Below, piece after piece: positions 20,925-31,921 of a DNA stretch of 64,000 bases. The translations under genes and the position numbers were made by a program. Under the pieces are notes generated by a model. It was not told where the DNA came from. It did not search any database and saw only the letters and a program-made list of their open reading frames with translations. Source of the DNA: Lachancea mirantina (Eukaryota > Ascomycota > Saccharomycetes > Saccharomycetales > Saccharomycetaceae); assembly GCA_900074745.1 (NCBI GenBank), contig LT598469.1, forward strand, positions 186,001 through 250,000. Reading direction: 5' to 3'. Within the stretch, counting starts at the first letter, position 1. Every line of letters begins with the position of its first letter.

Positions 20925-21487
20925 GATATATGCCTACTGGGTTAAGAAGCATGACTATGTAACATATAGTCCATTTTCATAGTGCAGACGTACTGTTTGG
21001 ATTTTAGGAAAGCAGGATAAAGACAAGTTATGCTTACGCAAAATAATAAGATTATACGCACTTGAGTGACAAAATCGGTCTACGCAGTGCTGGGCTGTCC
21101 TCGGCAAGATGTTCGAAAGAGCCCCTGTTTTTAGGCAAATGACATAATCAAGGAGTTTCAACTTCCATTTAGAGTTCACAAGTCGAGAAGGGTTTCTCTC
21201 GACGTTTAACAGAGTAAACTGGAGCTTCAGAAATTGAGCTATAGCCATTTGGGTGCCGTATCCCTTTCGCACCTTAACGGAAGTCATGGGTTTCAAAATC
21301 ATTATCACAAATTTTGCATAGAAAATGCACCAGATGCCAACGACTTTTTCCTAATCTCCATTAAATTTAGAATACCATGGTTCAATAAATACGTGTCGCC
21401 ACACGGAATTTGTAATAGTCTCCAAAATGATAACCAAAAGGGACATTTCTCGCCATTGGTCGAATGATTGCAACAACTCCACAGTTC
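20925..21487. other. HSV2-PET54 convergent spacer
   Basis: 563 bp, long for a convergent pair in this genome. It contains a minus-strand open frame of about 115 codons (21302-20955) with an ATG but no recognisable motif. This might be part of a long 3' UTR or a small unknown gene. No RNA gene or repeat was seen. Confidence 0.4.
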
Positions 21488-22297
21488 TTACTTCAATGCC
21501 TCTACGAGCAATTTACACTCTTCGCTCTCAGAGAAATACGCACCGTGGAAATTCTGCCGGAACCTAGTGCAGTCCAACTCTGAATTGAACGCTAAGAACG
21601 AAAGGTTCCGTCCCGTATGTGGATCCCAATACAGTTTAAACCAATGTTTGATGTCATAGAACCAAAATTTTTCGAGCACGTCGCATGCACGCAGCGTCGG
21701 AGGTATATTCCATATCAATAGAGATTTTTTCTCGGCGTTTGCCAATTCTTCGGCCATCTGTTCCAGCGATTTGTTCGCGTCGGGCTTCACAAACCTGCAG
21801 TGTTTCAACGCTCGGAAATAGCTTTCCGACGAGTCAAACGCTGCCAGCAAGTTTGACACATACGCAGCAATGCTATCTTCCGGTTTCACAGATTTGTCCC
21901 TTACACTAAAAACAGCGCGTAGACCGTCAATCCTGCTTAAACGCACGCTTTTCCTGTAATTGTTGAGCATGTTGAAATCTTTGAATATTAGATGGTAACT
22001 GTCACGGAACTGGAAGTATCTGGGATCTCTCACTTTCCACACATCAAACTCCGCCAAAGGATGGGGTTCTCTTGCGTCTGAAAATCTCACGTGTGGTATC
22101 AGTCTAACGAAATCTTCTTTGGTCAAAGACGGGTCATAGCTCGAATATTTGAGGACTCGACTGTACTCTTTCTCTTTGGACAAATCTGATTCATTCCTAT
22201 GAGAAGATTGCTCGCCTAGAGCGGGGGCGGTCCCGACGAAGTTGCCCGTGCGTTTCATGTGAGTCAACACATTCTTAATAAGCTTTCCATTGCCCAT
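21488..22297 (-). CDS. PET54: PET54, mitochondrial COX3 translational activator / splicing factor
   Basis: With the ATG at 22297 the product is 269 residues and begins MGNGKLIKNVLTHMKRTGN, matching the first residues of S. cerevisiae Pet54 (293). The family blocks LKYSSYDPSLTKEDFV, KVRDPRYFQFRDSYHLIF and KSLLIWNIPPTLRACDVLEKF are present; the last belongs to an RNA-recognition-like fold, followed by KLYWDPHTGRNLSFLAF. Pet54 works with Pet122 and Pet494 to activate COX3 translation at the inner mitochondrial membrane and helps splice an intron of COX1. Codons upstream of the ATG are open back to a TAG but lack ATG. It is YGR222W by position. Confidence 0.9.
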   Translation of the reverse strand: MGNGKLIKNVLTHMKRTGNFVGTAPALGEQSSHRNESDLSKEKEYSRVLKYSSYDPSLTKEDFVRLIPHVRFSDAREPHPLAEFDVWKVRDPRYFQFRDSYHLIFKDFNMLNNYRKSVRLSRIDGLRAVFSVRDKSVKPEDSIAAYVSNLLAAFDSSESYFRALKHCRFVKPDANKSLEQMAEELANAEKKSLLIWNIPPTLRACDVLEKFWFYDIKHWFKLYWDPHTGRNLSFLAFNSELDCTRFRQNFHGAYFSESEECKLLVEALK

Positions 22298-22472
22298 AAT
22301 ATCACCAATTCTCGTCAGTTTGGCGACCGGCTTCACGAGCTTCTAATAGCTCATCTCTATGTCTTCCATTGATTTAAAATGCATCATTTAAAACGAAATG
22401 TATATCTCATTTCACGAAGTCATTCAAATGTTACCCTTCCCAATGAGCACCCATACACCAGATTTCTCAAAC

Positions 22473-22480
22473 TATATAAA
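22473..22480 (+). promoter_or_regulatory. TATA box of the U5 snRNA gene
   Basis: TATATAAA lies about 46 bp before the inferred U5 5' end, a usual spacing for yeast RNA polymerase II snRNA genes. It also lies in the divergent space upstream of PET54 but is oriented toward U5. Confidence 0.6.
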
Positions 22481-22525
22481 GGACAAATGACACAAAATCC
22501 AACTATGTCTCTTGCTTATTACACT

Positions 22526-22742
22526 AAGCGCTCCTCAAACCCGCCAAGTGCAGAGATCAGCATCAAAAGGGTGTCAGTCAGTGGACTGTGCCTATGTACA
22601 ACGAACATGGTTCTTGCCTTTTACCAGAACCATCCGGGTGCTGTCTCCCGCCAGGGTTAAGGTAGAAAGCTTCGTATTTTTTGGAACTTTTTTTTCAACT
22701 TTCAGGCATTTCGATGTCAACTGTGGACCAGTTGACATCGAG
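22526..22742 (+). ncRNA. SNR7: U5 spliceosomal snRNA (SNR7)
   Basis: The invariant U5 loop 1 GCCTTTTAC (22616-22624) is held by the stem ATGGTTCT/AGAACCAT (22607-22614 with 22626-22633), preceded by ACGAAC and followed by CATCCGGGTG, as in S. cerevisiae U5. An Sm-binding site ATTTTTTGG (22676-22684) follows, then a perfect 12-bp hairpin (22712-22723 with 22729-22740, loop TGGAC) that fits a 3' terminal or processing stem. The 5' end is inferred from AAGCG at 22526, about 46 bp after a TATA box, and both ends are uncertain by tens of bases. Loop 1 aligns exon ends during splicing. As I recall, SNR7 also lies near PET54/TOS2 on S. cerevisiae chromosome VII. Confidence 0.93.
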
Positions 22743-23332
22743 AAACCGAACATCTCATCCAGTACAAGCCAATGAGATCATTGACTTGATTTATTGGAAG
22801 TAATGTTAAACATCAGATACTCTTATTCCCCCACTGCTAACTTCCTTTCAGGTTTTTACATTGCTTTACGTAAGACTCAAGATGTCAAAATATCCAAACA
22901 TGCGGGCAACATCAACTTCGAAAACAAGAATCGCTTTCCTCAATACCGTAAGTAAGTACAGACAGTTAGATCAGTTGGAGAGCGGAAAACGCGCTGCGAT
23001 CGATGTGTCCGTTTCGCGACGCAACAATGCCGTAAACGTGCCAGCAACCAACAAAGGCGGATGGTTTCTATTCTCGGGTTACTCGGAGAATATTTACTTT
23101 TCCGTTTAGAGAATTGAATATGGCGATGGAAAAAAGGAATAATTTTTCGCGTAACTACCTGAAGTCTGCCGATATTTGTTTGCATCACCTTTTTCGAGAT
23201 CCTTTTCAAGCTTTGGATCACTTCTAATTGACCATTGACTCTTGGCGTGTGATCTGGAGGTAGAGGTTGTTGTGGGCCACAATTCACTTGGGCTTTTGTT
23301 TCTGTTTGACTTGCAAAGCGCGATTCCCAAAA
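22743..23332. other. U5 downstream / TOS2-SKG6 upstream region
   Basis: About 590 bp. It contains an 82-codon plus-strand open frame (22861-23109) with no recognisable motif, which I do not call. Otherwise it is presumably the promoter of the TOS2/SKG6-type gene. Confidence 0.4.
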
Positions 23333-25369
23333 ATGCGCGGACGCTACGACGTTACTCACAGGCTTCATGTTCGAGCCGACAACTCCAAATCGTCCTCTTC
23401 GAGCGCGTCATCTTCTCAGAAGAGCGCAACAACCAGTGCATGCAAAGGGTCTTCCTGCGAACTCCCGGCTGGGAACACACATCAGACTAACACGGCCGTT
23501 ATAGTCGCGGTTGTGGTCCCGGTTTGTTTGGTCGCGATCGCGCTATCAATCGTGCTGTATATGGTGTGGAAAAAGGGCAAAAAAGAAGCTCTGGAAGATA
23601 ACGATCCGGACTACGATGGTGACGGAGATTTTTTCCCTTCCATGGGTCCGCATTACGAGTTGAAGGATTCGTTTCCTCGCGGAAACTCGTCTGGAAGTAA
23701 TTTCGACGGGTTCGAGCCAAAAATTCCTTACGAGTATGGTGGTGTTGGTGTCCCATCGCTGGGACCTAATAGTATGCGTACAGGTACTCCAGCAGAAGCG
23801 TTTCAACTACCACATGGAACGGGCCGTGAAGATTTACGTGAGTTTGCAAGAAGTTTGGATGCAAACGATTTCAGTGGCTACCGGTTAGCATCGAGAAGTG
23901 CAAGTGAGCTTTCACTAACACAACCTTCCGTCCCAATGAACAAAGTTCGCCCCGCCGCGCCACTTCACAAAAAATCTTTTACCAGTAGTAATTTACTATC
24001 CGTGGAAACTTCCTCTTTCAGCAATCCCAGCCCAGAGAAAGCATCTCCCGCTAATCATCAGTTCCGAGAACCATCCGGTGCCGCGGAATCTACTGGCCCA
24101 TTAAGAAGATCGGCTAGTTTTGAGTTCGAGGCCAGCCCTGTGAAGGACGTTCGCACAAATGTGGAGCAAGGCTATGTACGCTCGTTTAGTGGGTACAGTC
24201 CAGATGAGCCAACTCAAGAAAGCAAAGATGATACCGCGAGCATCGATTTGGACAATGCACCAAACGGGGTTCAAAATCCATTTCTTCCTGAGGGCTTCCC
24301 AGAAAATGAATACGTTGGCAATTTCAATAACAAAGAGGAGGAAAATATTAAGCGAATGAAAAGCATATACGAAGTGTATCTGGACAGAAATGGGACTGTT
24401 GTTAAGAAAAAGACAGGCGACGCGGAAATTTCATCCAAGCATGAGGTTCCTGTCGAAGATCTACCAGCAGATGCATTACACCAGATCAATGCAATGGCGG
24501 CTTCAAACACCGATGCACAATCGCCCATACCTGCTGAAGACAAATCCGGAATTTATGCGGATGCTTCAAACTTGAGATTACCAGCTGACGAGCCTCCCGA
24601 CCATCGTATAGCCTCTTCAATTTACTCGGAGATGCCACCGGTCACCGACCACAGTCAAGCAATCGAGCCACAACATCTTGAACAGAATCAAAATATGCAA
24701 TATATTCCGCAGCAGCCGAACCTTACTTATCCACAGGGCGCATACTCCAGGCAACCTGCATTCCCACAGCATATGCACATGCAACAACAACGTTTGCATC
24801 TTCCACAACAGTATTACCATCCACAAGCGCTGGAAAACATTCGAGAGCTTCCAACGCCGTCACATTTACCCTTCTCCGCCACCACTTCATCTTTGACCTC
24901 TTTCAGAGGTAACGGGAACGGCGCAATCAACGCGATAATGGGTGATGGAAGGTCTGCCAATCCAATTGATCACCCCGAACTCTTTTACAACCAAACGTCA
25001 CCGACGCAGGATGGGTTTGCGATAAATCATTCGACCCAATCGTACTCTCAAGGTTCTCAGGTTCTACCGCACCATTTGAGACAAAGTGTTGTAATGACAA
25101 ACCCTGCTGAACTTTCACATTCTAAGCTATACAAACCTGCTGGTTCGTTCCGAAACTACAGCGCTGCAAACTCGCGAAATAACAGTATGACGTCTCAGCA
25201 TACGATGCAACAGCATCAGGCTCAACTGGCTCATCAGCGCGTCAGTGGAATTCTGGATGATCACGATGCCTATCAGCGGCCGAACATGAGTGCCATCTTG
25301 CCCCTCAGTGGATCTCAAGACGACCTCAGAAAACAATTGGGATCTTCCCACAATTACAACAACGTCTAA
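23333..25369 (+). CDS. TOS2/SKG6-type single-pass membrane protein of bud emergence sites
   Basis: From the ATG at 23333 the product is 678 residues. It has a short Ser-rich extracellular N terminus with a Cys pair (ACKGSSC), one transmembrane segment (about 54-79) followed immediately by basic residues, and a long disordered cytoplasmic tail. The block after the membrane, ending PDYDGDGDFFPSMGPHYELK, is the Skg6/Tos2 signature. Tos2 and Skg6 are ohnologues (YGR221C and YHR149C); Tos2 helps place Cdc24 and the polarity machinery at incipient bud sites, and Skg6 is a cell wall or growth-suppressor interactor. Here one gene represents the pre-duplication ancestor, between a chromosome VII gene (PET54) and a VIII gene (IMP3). 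The tail is Gln- and His-rich near 490-560. A frame open to 23267 lacks another ATG. Confidence 0.88.
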   Translation: MRGRYDVTHRLHVRADNSKSSSSSASSSQKSATTSACKGSSCELPAGNTHQTNTAVIVAVVVPVCLVAIALSIVLYMVWKKGKKEALEDNDPDYDGDGDFFPSMGPHYELKDSFPRGNSSGSNFDGFEPKIPYEYGGVGVPSLGPNSMRTGTPAEAFQLPHGTGREDLREFARSLDANDFSGYRLASRSASELSLTQPSVPMNKVRPAAPLHKKSFTSSNLLSVETSSFSNPSPEKASPANHQFREPSGAAESTGPLRRSASFEFEASPVKDVRTNVEQGYVRSFSGYSPDEPTQESKDDTASIDLDNAPNGVQNPFLPEGFPENEYVGNFNNKEEENIKRMKSIYEVYLDRNGTVVKKKTGDAEISSKHEVPVEDLPADALHQINAMAASNTDAQSPIPAEDKSGIYADASNLRLPADEPPDHRIASSIYSEMPPVTDHSQAIEPQHLEQNQNMQYIPQQPNLTYPQGAYSRQPAFPQHMHMQQQRLHLPQQYYHPQALENIRELPTPSHLPFSATTSSLTSFRGNGNGAINAIMGDGRSANPIDHPELFYNQTSPTQDGFAINHSTQSYSQGSQVLPHHLRQSVVMTNPAELSHSKLYKPAGSFRNYSAANSRNNSMTSQHTMQQHQAQLAHQRVSGILDDHDAYQRPNMSAILPLSGSQDDLRKQLGSSHNYNNV

Positions 25370-25632
25370 TACGTTTCACATTTACTTGCCCTTTTTCCGA
25401 GCTTCTCGTTTTGATTTTTGTTTTCGGTCGCATATTTCACACTTTCTATTCACATATTCTGCTAAGCCATGCTGCATTGCGTAAGTCACAACGGGCACAC
25501 ACTATACCTCGCCCTGCGAAACCCTTTCACTTCAACATTACCAAAAAAAGTACTAAAAATTAAAATATACCTACTGTAACATAACGGATTCCTCTATACA
25601 CACCCGCGGCCTTTTTACCGTCATAAGCCCAG

Positions 25633-26184
25633 CTATGCATAATCAAAGTCGTCAATTTGGTTTCTGTATCTCAGAATCGTCTTTCTGATCTTCGAACTAT
25701 CCACCCATGTGACATAGTCTTCCATGTTCCTGGTGACAAGATATGCCGGATCTGATATCAAATGTGGCCCTACCCTGACGTGGCCTTGTTCGATGAATTT
25801 GACAGCGTCTGATATCGTCTCTGCCATTTTCATACGATGCATGATCACGGGCAAACGTCTCCTACAAATGGCACTAACGGTAACTTTGTTTTCCAGATCT
25901 GAGATTTTCGACTTGGTAGCCAAGATGCCCATTGCGTACAGTTTTTCAAGCAGAAGGCCCTCGTGCTTGATACGAAACCCGTCTGATGGAGGCAACAGCG
26001 ACAGCTTATGCGCCAGTCGACGCACATTCCCGCAAATTTTATTGTACTTGTGATAATCTTCCCGATTTTGGATGTGATACGTACGCATAACCTGCGTATC
26101 ACGATGACCTTGGTCCTGTTTCCAGTCCAAGAAATCCACTTTCTTCAGCAGTTTCTGCTCATGATGCTTTAACTTTCTGACCAT
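25633..26184 (-). CDS. IMP3: IMP3, U3 snoRNP / SSU processome protein
   Basis: The 183-residue product has the length of yeast Imp3. It begins [19 protein letters not shown] and contains an S4-type RNA-binding domain at about 108-170 ([11 protein letters not shown]-like block, then [17 protein letters not shown]). Imp3 belongs to the uS4 superfamily and, with Imp4 and Mpp10, mediates U3 snoRNA-pre-18S rRNA base-pairing in the nucleolus. The ATG at 26184 is unambiguous. It is convergent with the TOS2/SKG6 gene and separated from MRPL6 by 498 bp, as in YHR148W/YHR147C. PAC and RRPE boxes upstream fit the ribosome biogenesis regulon. Confidence 0.97.
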   Translation of the reverse strand: MVRKLKHHEQKLLKKVDFLDWKQDQGHRDTQVMRTYHIQNREDYHKYNKICGNVRRLAHKLSLLPPSDGFRIKHEGLLLEKLYAMGILATKSKISDLENKVTVSAICRRRLPVIMHRMKMAETISDAVKFIEQGHVRVGPHLISDPAYLVTRNMEDYVTWVDSSKIRKTILRYRNQIDDFDYA

Positions 26185-26315
26185 TTTCGCACTACAGGAA
26201 TGCTTTCGTTATCTGGTTTTCACACAAGCGGTTGACTTCGCAACGGGAACACTGACCTGCCCAAAACTAGAAGAGATGGCCACGAAGACGTTGAGTCGAC
26301 ACTTCTACTTCCTGT

Positions 26316-26366
26316 GCGATGAGATGGCCCATGCTTTCAAGATGGGCGAACTTTTCAAATTTTTCA
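26316..26366. promoter_or_regulatory. PAC and RRPE boxes of the IMP3 promoter
   Basis: GCGATGAGATG (26316-26326) is a perfect PAC box (bound by Dot6/Tod6). AAATTTTTCA (26357-26366) is the complement of the RRPE box TGAAAAATTT (bound by Stb3). They lie about 130-180 bp upstream of the IMP3 start, where ribosome-biogenesis genes of yeasts carry them. Confidence 0.8.
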
Positions 26367-26682
26367 ACCTTTCGTGTCAGAATGATCTCTTCAGTACGAA
26401 GAACAGTGCAAACCAGAACAAGCACGGACAAGGCAAGCACCAGATTGGTATTTGGTAAGCTACCGAGACTCAAAATTAAAGACTTCAAAGTCGAAAATTG
26501 GGCTTCATTAAGTCTTCTTTCAAGCTTTTTTGGTAATGTTCTCACAAGTTTTGAAGATATCCGTCACTGGACACGTTCGTAGTCCCGTAGCTTCTGCCAG
26601 GATCGAAAATTTTGTCATTGCCGGGACTAGCACTGAGAACTAGGTTAACCGTTGTAGAAACGGTCACATCGGTACGGTAGCG

Positions 26683-27366
26683 ATGTGGTATCGATACGCA
26701 AGAACTGACATAGGAACAATGGGCGCCGTGGTTGGACGCAGGACATTCTTCACCAGTCGAATTGCATTGTCACACATTGGGTCTTCGCCAGTATATGTAA
26801 CGCGCGAGACCAAGATCAATGTGTTGCCCAAAGTGCCCGCCAGAATTATAAGAAAGGGCCCCAAATCTTTGAAATTATCACAAGTGGTCACTGTCGAGGG
26901 TCCACGCGGTGTCTTGTCGATGGAAGTGCCCGACTACGTGCATATTCATCACGACACCACCACCGACAGAGTTTCGGTCTCGGTCCAGGACGACACCGAT
27001 AAGGGCCAAAAATCCATGTGGGGCACCGTGCGCAGTCATTTGCACAACCATGTCGTGGGTGTCAACGAAGGTCACATGGCAGTGCTACGTTTTGTCGGAA
27101 CCGGGTACAGAGCACAACTCGAGCAAAACGGCAGGTTCGTGAGTCTCAAAGTTGGTGCCTCGATCATGCAAGGACTGCCCGTTCCTCAAGGTGTTATGGT
27201 GCAAGCACCAGTTCCCACTTCACTTATCATTGAAGGTTGTAACAAGCAGCAAGTTTACTTGTACGCGGCCAACTTACGCAAATTCCATCCTCCAGAACCT
27301 TACAAGGGTAAAGGTATTTACATCAACGACGAAACCATTACTCTAAAGGATAAGAAGATTAAATGA
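26683..27366 (+). CDS. MRPL6: MRPL6, mitochondrial large-subunit ribosomal protein uL6m
   Basis: The product is 227 residues from the ATG at 26683 (or 215 from the second Met at 26719). The first 25-30 residues are basic and Ser/Thr-rich, as in a mitochondrial presequence. Bacterial L6-type blocks follow: [16 protein letters not shown], a loop with [19 protein letters not shown], and the C-terminal uL6 signature [27 protein letters not shown] (written in two parts). uL6 lies near the sarcin-ricin loop of the large subunit. S. cerevisiae Mrpl6 is 214 residues, so the second Met is a good alternative start. Confidence 0.95.
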   Translation: MWYRYARTDIGTMGAVVGRRTFFTSRIALSHIGSSPVYVTRETKINVLPKVPARIIRKGPKSLKLSQVVTVEGPRGVLSMEVPDYVHIHHDTTTDRVSVSVQDDTDKGQKSMWGTVRSHLHNHVVGVNEGHMAVLRFVGTGYRAQLEQNGRFVSLKVGASIMQGLPVPQGVMVQAPVPTSLIIEGCNKQQVYLYAANLRKFHPPEPYKGKGIYINDETITLKDKKIK

Positions 27367-27557
27367 GGATGTTACCGGCTTGTCGGGTTGTAGCTTTGTC
27401 GATGATGATGGTCAGATCACGTGTACATAGATATAAGATCGAAGTTGATGAAATTCGAAAATTTTCAAAACTGGCAACTCGGAAAAAACTCGATTCCTTA
27501 CCGTTCCAGGGACCGAATTGCCAGCGCTTTTGGGGTTTGATCGTGGGTTTAGATACT

Positions 27558-28364
27558 ATGAACGCATTGGTAGCGCGGATTTTCAAAGTTCAAGCGCGAA
27601 ACGCGTCTCAACACGCACGTTTGGTTGCTCCCAGTGTGGTTAAAACGCCGGTAACGGTTGCGCCGGCGATCAATCATTCGCCAGAAGAAGCCTTGAAACG
27701 GAAAAGATTACCCAACAGATGTGGTGCATTGACCGTCAAGAGAGGAATGATGCCCTATTTCGATGAAACCAGTGGGATGCGTGTAGCTGCTACGGTTTTA
27801 GAATTGAATAACGTTGAAGTGATGATGCATAGAACTGCACAAGAAAATGGATATTTTGCTTGTCAAGTTGGATACGGAGCCAAGGCTCCCCACAAAGTTT
27901 CACGCCAAATGTTGGGTCACTTTGCGTCTAAATTGGTCAATCCCAAGGAAAAAGTCGTTGAATTTAGAGTCAAGACTGCCAAAGGCTTATTGCCCGTTGG
28001 AACGCTGATAAAACCTTCTTTTTTCCAACCAGGTCAATTCGTGGATCTCAGGTCGATATCTAAGGGTAAAGGTTTTGCTGGTGTCATGAAACGGCACAAT
28101 TTCAAAGGTTTGAAAGCATCGCACGGTGTTTCCATTATGCACAGACACGGTGGTTCTTACGGTCAAAATCAAACTCCAGGTAGAGTTCTGCCCGGTAAAA
28201 AAATGCCCGGTCATATGGGGGTGCAACAAGTCACCATTCAAAACTCTAAAATTCTCAAAATTGACGACGAAAATAGTGTCATAATCGTGAAAGGGTCCGT
28301 AGCGGGTCCTACTGGTGCTTTCGTCAGGATTCAAGACGCTATCAAAAAAGCCCCAGTTTTTTGA
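27558..28364 (+). CDS. MRPL9: MRPL9, mitochondrial large-subunit ribosomal protein uL3m
   Basis: From the ATG at 27558 the protein is 268 residues (S. cerevisiae Mrpl9: 269). It starts with a basic presequence and continues with uL3 blocks such as [34 protein letters not shown] and the loop [16 protein letters not shown] followed by [10 protein letters not shown]. The Gln of GGSYGQ is the position methylated by the HemK/Mtq1 methyltransferase in this family. The frame is open for 65 further codons upstream (to an ATG at 27363 overlapping the MRPL6 stop), but this extension does not resemble uL3. It lies in tandem with MRPL6, joining a chromosome VIII and a chromosome VII gene. Confidence 0.95.
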   Translation: MNALVARIFKVQARNASQHARLVAPSVVKTPVTVAPAINHSPEEALKRKRLPNRCGALTVKRGMMPYFDETSGMRVAATVLELNNVEVMMHRTAQENGYFACQVGYGAKAPHKVSRQMLGHFASKLVNPKEKVVEFRVKTAKGLLPVGTLIKPSFFQPGQFVDLRSISKGKGFAGVMKRHNFKGLKASHGVSIMHRHGGSYGQNQTPGRVLPGKKMPGHMGVQQVTIQNSKILKIDDENSVIIVKGSVAGPTGAFVRIQDAIKKAPVF

Positions 28365-28666
28365 TTGGGTTGCGGATTTGGGCTACCTCTCCCACAATGC
28401 ATTCTTACTAGCATCGCGCAGCCGGAGTCGTGCTCTGACTGACTACATGTACATACATCTTTGTAAAAGAATTAGATGAGCAACTTTTAAAACACATACT
28501 GTTTCATTGTAATTCAAATTGTAAATTTAAATTAATTGCTGCTAATTGTATCAAGTATGATCTTTTGCAAGCTTAAACAAACATTGTCGCCCGTTGCGAC
28601 AACCAAAATTCCGCCTGATGCAAACTACGTAAGTTATTAAAATGTGATTGATCTCGGCAAAATGCT
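28365..28666. other. MRPL9-CRM1 convergent spacer
   Basis: 302 bp between convergent genes. The half near CRM1 is AT-rich. No feature beyond presumed 3' UTRs is visible. Confidence 0.4.
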
Positions 28667-31600
28667 TTAATCCTCGAGCTCCGATGGTTTTAACAAGCCA
28701 CCCACCATCGCGGCCCTCTCTTTGTCAGCTCTTAGCTTTTCCTCTAATGCCTTTTCTTTATCTTCGGTGAATAAATAGTCGGTTGGATCACCGCCAATTT
28801 CTTTTATTTGGACCAAGAAATCTCTTAGAAGCCCGGAAAATTTGGAAAGATCTTGATATTGCTTCACCAATGCGCCGATGAAGCTAGAGACCTGTTCCTG
28901 AGTCAAGTGAGGGAATGCGGAACTTAACATACTAGCCATGTAATTCGCGAGGAAGAGCTGATTAGTAGTACCTTCAGGTGCTTCTCCAGGCTTGTAAAGC
29001 GGAACCGGAATTTTGTTCTCTTGGACAAGTGAGATCAATTTCATCAGTAACATCGACTGTTTCGAGAAACCAGACTTGTGATCGGAATCAGTAAGCACGT
29101 AAAAAGTCTCACTGATGAAGGTAAAGTAGAAATTCTCGTAGAAGGAATTAGAGAATGCGTTTGTGCCCAACTTCTCGATATTCTTGATTAGATCTAACGC
29201 AATTTGAAGACCGTTGACCTCAATGTCCCTGTTATTATGTTTAAATGCCCAGCATGTAGCATCGACGAAAAGCTTGAAAGCTGCAGGCGGCAATTGCAAC
29301 AACGCATCAAAACATCTGCTGTTGATTTCCCTCAATAGCCTGTAAAACTCGACTCTGTGTTCCGGATACTCAGTGAAGTCTTTGTTTATCATGTCCAGCG
29401 TGCATTCGAATACACTCTGGAGTATGAGGATAACTCCACTAGGAATCATGTGGCCAACTTTATGAACGACTGTTGTCATACAGTTCAAAACTTCCGCGTC
29501 TCTTGCATCGGGGACGTTATTCATGTAATCCTCCAAAACAGCGTTTAGTAGTGGCTCCACTAAAACTTTGACAACGTCCTCCAAATTTCTAGCATGCGAG
29601 ATATAGTATTCCACAAGTTTCAGAATTTCCTTCTTGATCGTTCTCAAACCCCGTACTTTGGGCGTCTTGGTCGCAATCAAACCCTCGCTGGCTACTTGTA
29701 CAGAGATCATAGAAGAGACGGCTCTGTAAAGTTGAAGCATATTGTAATAGATATGACCTAGCTGAGAGTAAAAATCAGCCCCCATCGTAGAACATACAGC
29801 AACATTAGTCTTCAAGATGTTTGCAATAATCTTAACAGTTTCAGCATCCAGTAACAAGTCTGGATTGGCAGACGATTGTTCGACGATTGCATCCCAAGCC
29901 ATGTTTGGCAATTGCATCAAATCTGCTAAAAGACGGTCTCTCTCAGCTTGATTGCGTTCATCTGATATAATTAAGCCGCAAGCTTTGTAAAAGGTGTGAA
30001 CCTGTTGTGGTTGTAAATCAGCCGTTGTGCTTTGAATTTCTCTAATGATCGTTTGAATGAAAGGTTCTTGTTCGGTAGGTTGTTGAACGACAAAGTGATG
30101 TTTGCATTTCTTGACAATCTTTATGAAGGTATCGCAAGCCATGTCTTGAACACCTTCGTGAGTTTCATGCATAAATTCAAAGAGCTTCAGTATAACGGTC
30201 TTCAGAAATTTCCAATGGGCCTTGAGGAAACGCGGATATTGACCCACCACGTACATGATATTAGACGCAACAACCGCTTTGTTATCCTTACCACGCTTTT
30301 TTTCTGTTAATGCCAAGAGGTCTTTAATAACGGTTACAACAAATCTCTTTTCTGTCTCTTCATTCATAGTACCAGAGATAGATCCAATGGCCCAACAAAG
30401 CGTGTTAATGTTATGCCAGGACCATTCAGAGCCATCAATTTGTTTGGACAACTTATTAATCATGATGTCCTCGGTGTCGACCACGTCTAAATGGGTCAGG
30501 TAGACTAAAACTTCTCTCTCCGATTTATAAAGTTGAATGGTATCGGACTCTTTTACAAATTCTCTCACAATCTCTCCCTCATCGTTCTCAACAACCAAAA
30601 CTTCTTCTGGTCTGACCATTGATTCTATGATAACCCATCTAAGTTGTGTACAAATTCCGTCGTATATGTGCTTCTTGAGAGGAAATCCTTTAAGAAACTC
30701 GGGATTTGGTGCACCACCAGAAGAAGTAATAGATTGAGATCCCACTGATAGTTGTAATAAAGGATTGAGCTCGGCCACGGGCAGTTTTTGCACTTCTTGA
30801 AACAGCGCCGCGACTAGATTGTGCCAGTAGTCCAGAGTCGTTTTGAAAAGTTCTCTTTCATCGATTTTGGACAATTGAATTAAGTATTGATGAGCGCTCA
30901 AAAGCAATTCTCTGAGTCTTTCATCGCTCTCGAGCAAAGCCCGATGACGGGCGAGGTAGGTGGTTAGCAGCATAGCGAAATCTTGCAAGAATGATTGGTC
31001 CTTGCTGTTCGCCGAAGCGTAAGTGGTCCTAAGGTCTGTAGTAACTTGAACCACATTTTGGGCAATTTGTTGAAGGGTGTTTTGGAAAAAAATCACCGTT
31101 TGTTCGGCGACCTTGGGATCGTTTTCGGGAATATTCAAGTTGGAAACTTCCGTGAGACATTTGAGGGTGACGGATCTCAATTCTGGCGACATAATGAATT
31201 TGGTGCTCAAAAGCTCGAGAAGATTGGTGTTGTAAATATAATGATATGGAATCCAATGCAAATATCTCAGCAAGGAATCCAACGCAGCTTTTATAAGAGA
31301 GGTGGTAGACCCCGAATCCAACACTTGGAAACATAATTTGAAAATTTGCTCGAACTCCTTGGACATGGACGTCTTCAAGTGTAAGGCTTTGGCCTGTGTC
31401 ATTTGTTCGGCAGAAAAATCGAAAACTTCTTCTGAAAGCAATTTCAAAATCACCATATTGTTTTCACATACGTTGATTGAGGATTGTGAGCTTTGCACAA
31501 GCTCTGGAATGAACTCTGGCCAATTCTGAGGCCATTCTTGCTTTAAGATTTGCACCAACGTCAAATCGGATTTGTTGATGAGATTTTTCTGACTGCGGAA

Positions 31601-31921
31601 AACACCGTCATCCTGACACAACGTCACAATCATACCCACAATGAAGTTACGAATCCCCACCCGATGCTCAATCGGTAGCAATTTCCATTTGGAAGTAATC
31701 AGTTTATCCAAGATCGAGAGTCCGATGAACTTAGTTTGTGGGTTTTGCGAAAATTGCAGAATCTTGTCAGCACGCTGCCACGCGTCTGGATTGTCCTGAA
31801 ACTTCGTGAGAACTTCTTGGGCCTGTTTCTGCTGCAAGCCAGTACCTTTGTAAAACGTATCAACCACTTGATCGAGCGCCGCTATATCCAGCTCGGTGGA
31901 GAAGTCCAGCAGCGTATCCAT
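28667..31921 (-). CDS. CRM1: CRM1/XPO1, nuclear export receptor (exportin-1)
   Basis: The 1084-residue protein equals the S. cerevisiae length and matches it closely. It has an N-terminal importin-beta domain, a chain of HEAT repeats, and the highly conserved central block [20 protein letters not shown] that borders the nuclear-export-signal cleft, then [14 protein letters not shown]. It ends with the acidic SELED. Crm1 exports proteins with leucine-rich signals, and ribosomal subunits, in complex with Ran-GTP. The residue that is Cys528 in human and Thr539 in S. cerevisiae is Thr539 here too (ACA, complement of 30305-30307), so the protein should be insensitive to leptomycin B. It corresponds to YGR218W. 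Confidence 0.98.
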   Translation of the reverse strand: MDTLLDFSTELDIAALDQVVDTFYKGTGLQQKQAQEVLTKFQDNPDAWQRADKILQFSQNPQTKFIGLSILDKLITSKWKLLPIEHRVGIRNFIVGMIVTLCQDDGVFRSQKNLINKSDLTLVQILKQEWPQNWPEFIPELVQSSQSSINVCENNMVILKLLSEEVFDFSAEQMTQAKALHLKTSMSKEFEQIFKLCFQVLDSGSTTSLIKAALDSLLRYLHWIPYHYIYNTNLLELLSTKFIMSPELRSVTLKCLTEVSNLNIPENDPKVAEQTVIFFQNTLQQIAQNVVQVTTDLRTTYASANSKDQSFLQDFAMLLTTYLARHRALLESDERLRELLLSAHQYLIQLSKIDERELFKTTLDYWHNLVAALFQEVQKLPVAELNPLLQLSVGSQSITSSGGAPNPEFLKGFPLKKHIYDGICTQLRWVIIESMVRPEEVLVVENDEGEIVREFVKESDTIQLYKSEREVLVYLTHLDVVDTEDIMINKLSKQIDGSEWSWHNINTLCWAIGSISGTMNEETEKRFVVTVIKDLLALTEKKRGKDNKAVVASNIMYVVGQYPRFLKAHWKFLKTVILKLFEFMHETHEGVQDMACDTFIKIVKKCKHHFVVQQPTEQEPFIQTIIREIQSTTADLQPQQVHTFYKACGLIISDERNQAERDRLLADLMQLPNMAWDAIVEQSSANPDLLLDAETVKIIANILKTNVAVCSTMGADFYSQLGHIYYNMLQLYRAVSSMISVQVASEGLIATKTPKVRGLRTIKKEILKLVEYYISHARNLEDVVKVLVEPLLNAVLEDYMNNVPDARDAEVLNCMTTVVHKVGHMIPSGVILILQSVFECTLDMINKDFTEYPEHRVEFYRLLREINSRCFDALLQLPPAAFKLFVDATCWAFKHNNRDIEVNGLQIALDLIKNIEKLGTNAFSNSFYENFYFTFISETFYVLTDSDHKSGFSKQSMLLMKLISLVQENKIPVPLYKPGEAPEGTTNQLFLANYMASMLSSAFPHLTQEQVSSFIGALVKQYQDLSKFSGLLRDFLVQIKEIGGDPTDYLFTEDKEKALEEKLRADKERAAMVGGLLKPSELED

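Noticed and set aside
26267-26618. Small minus-strand frame with a membrane-like segment between IMP3 and MRPL6 (92 codons from a GTG, with a possible ATG-led 31-codon frame just upstream in another frame)
   Set aside because: It has no ATG in frame, the two pieces are in different frames, and its C-terminal part is read from the PAC and RRPE boxes of the IMP3 promoter.
27363-27557. N-terminal extension of MRPL9 from the ATG overlapping the MRPL6 stop
   Set aside because: The 65 extra residues do not resemble uL3m, while the ATG at 27558 gives a presequence and the normal length.
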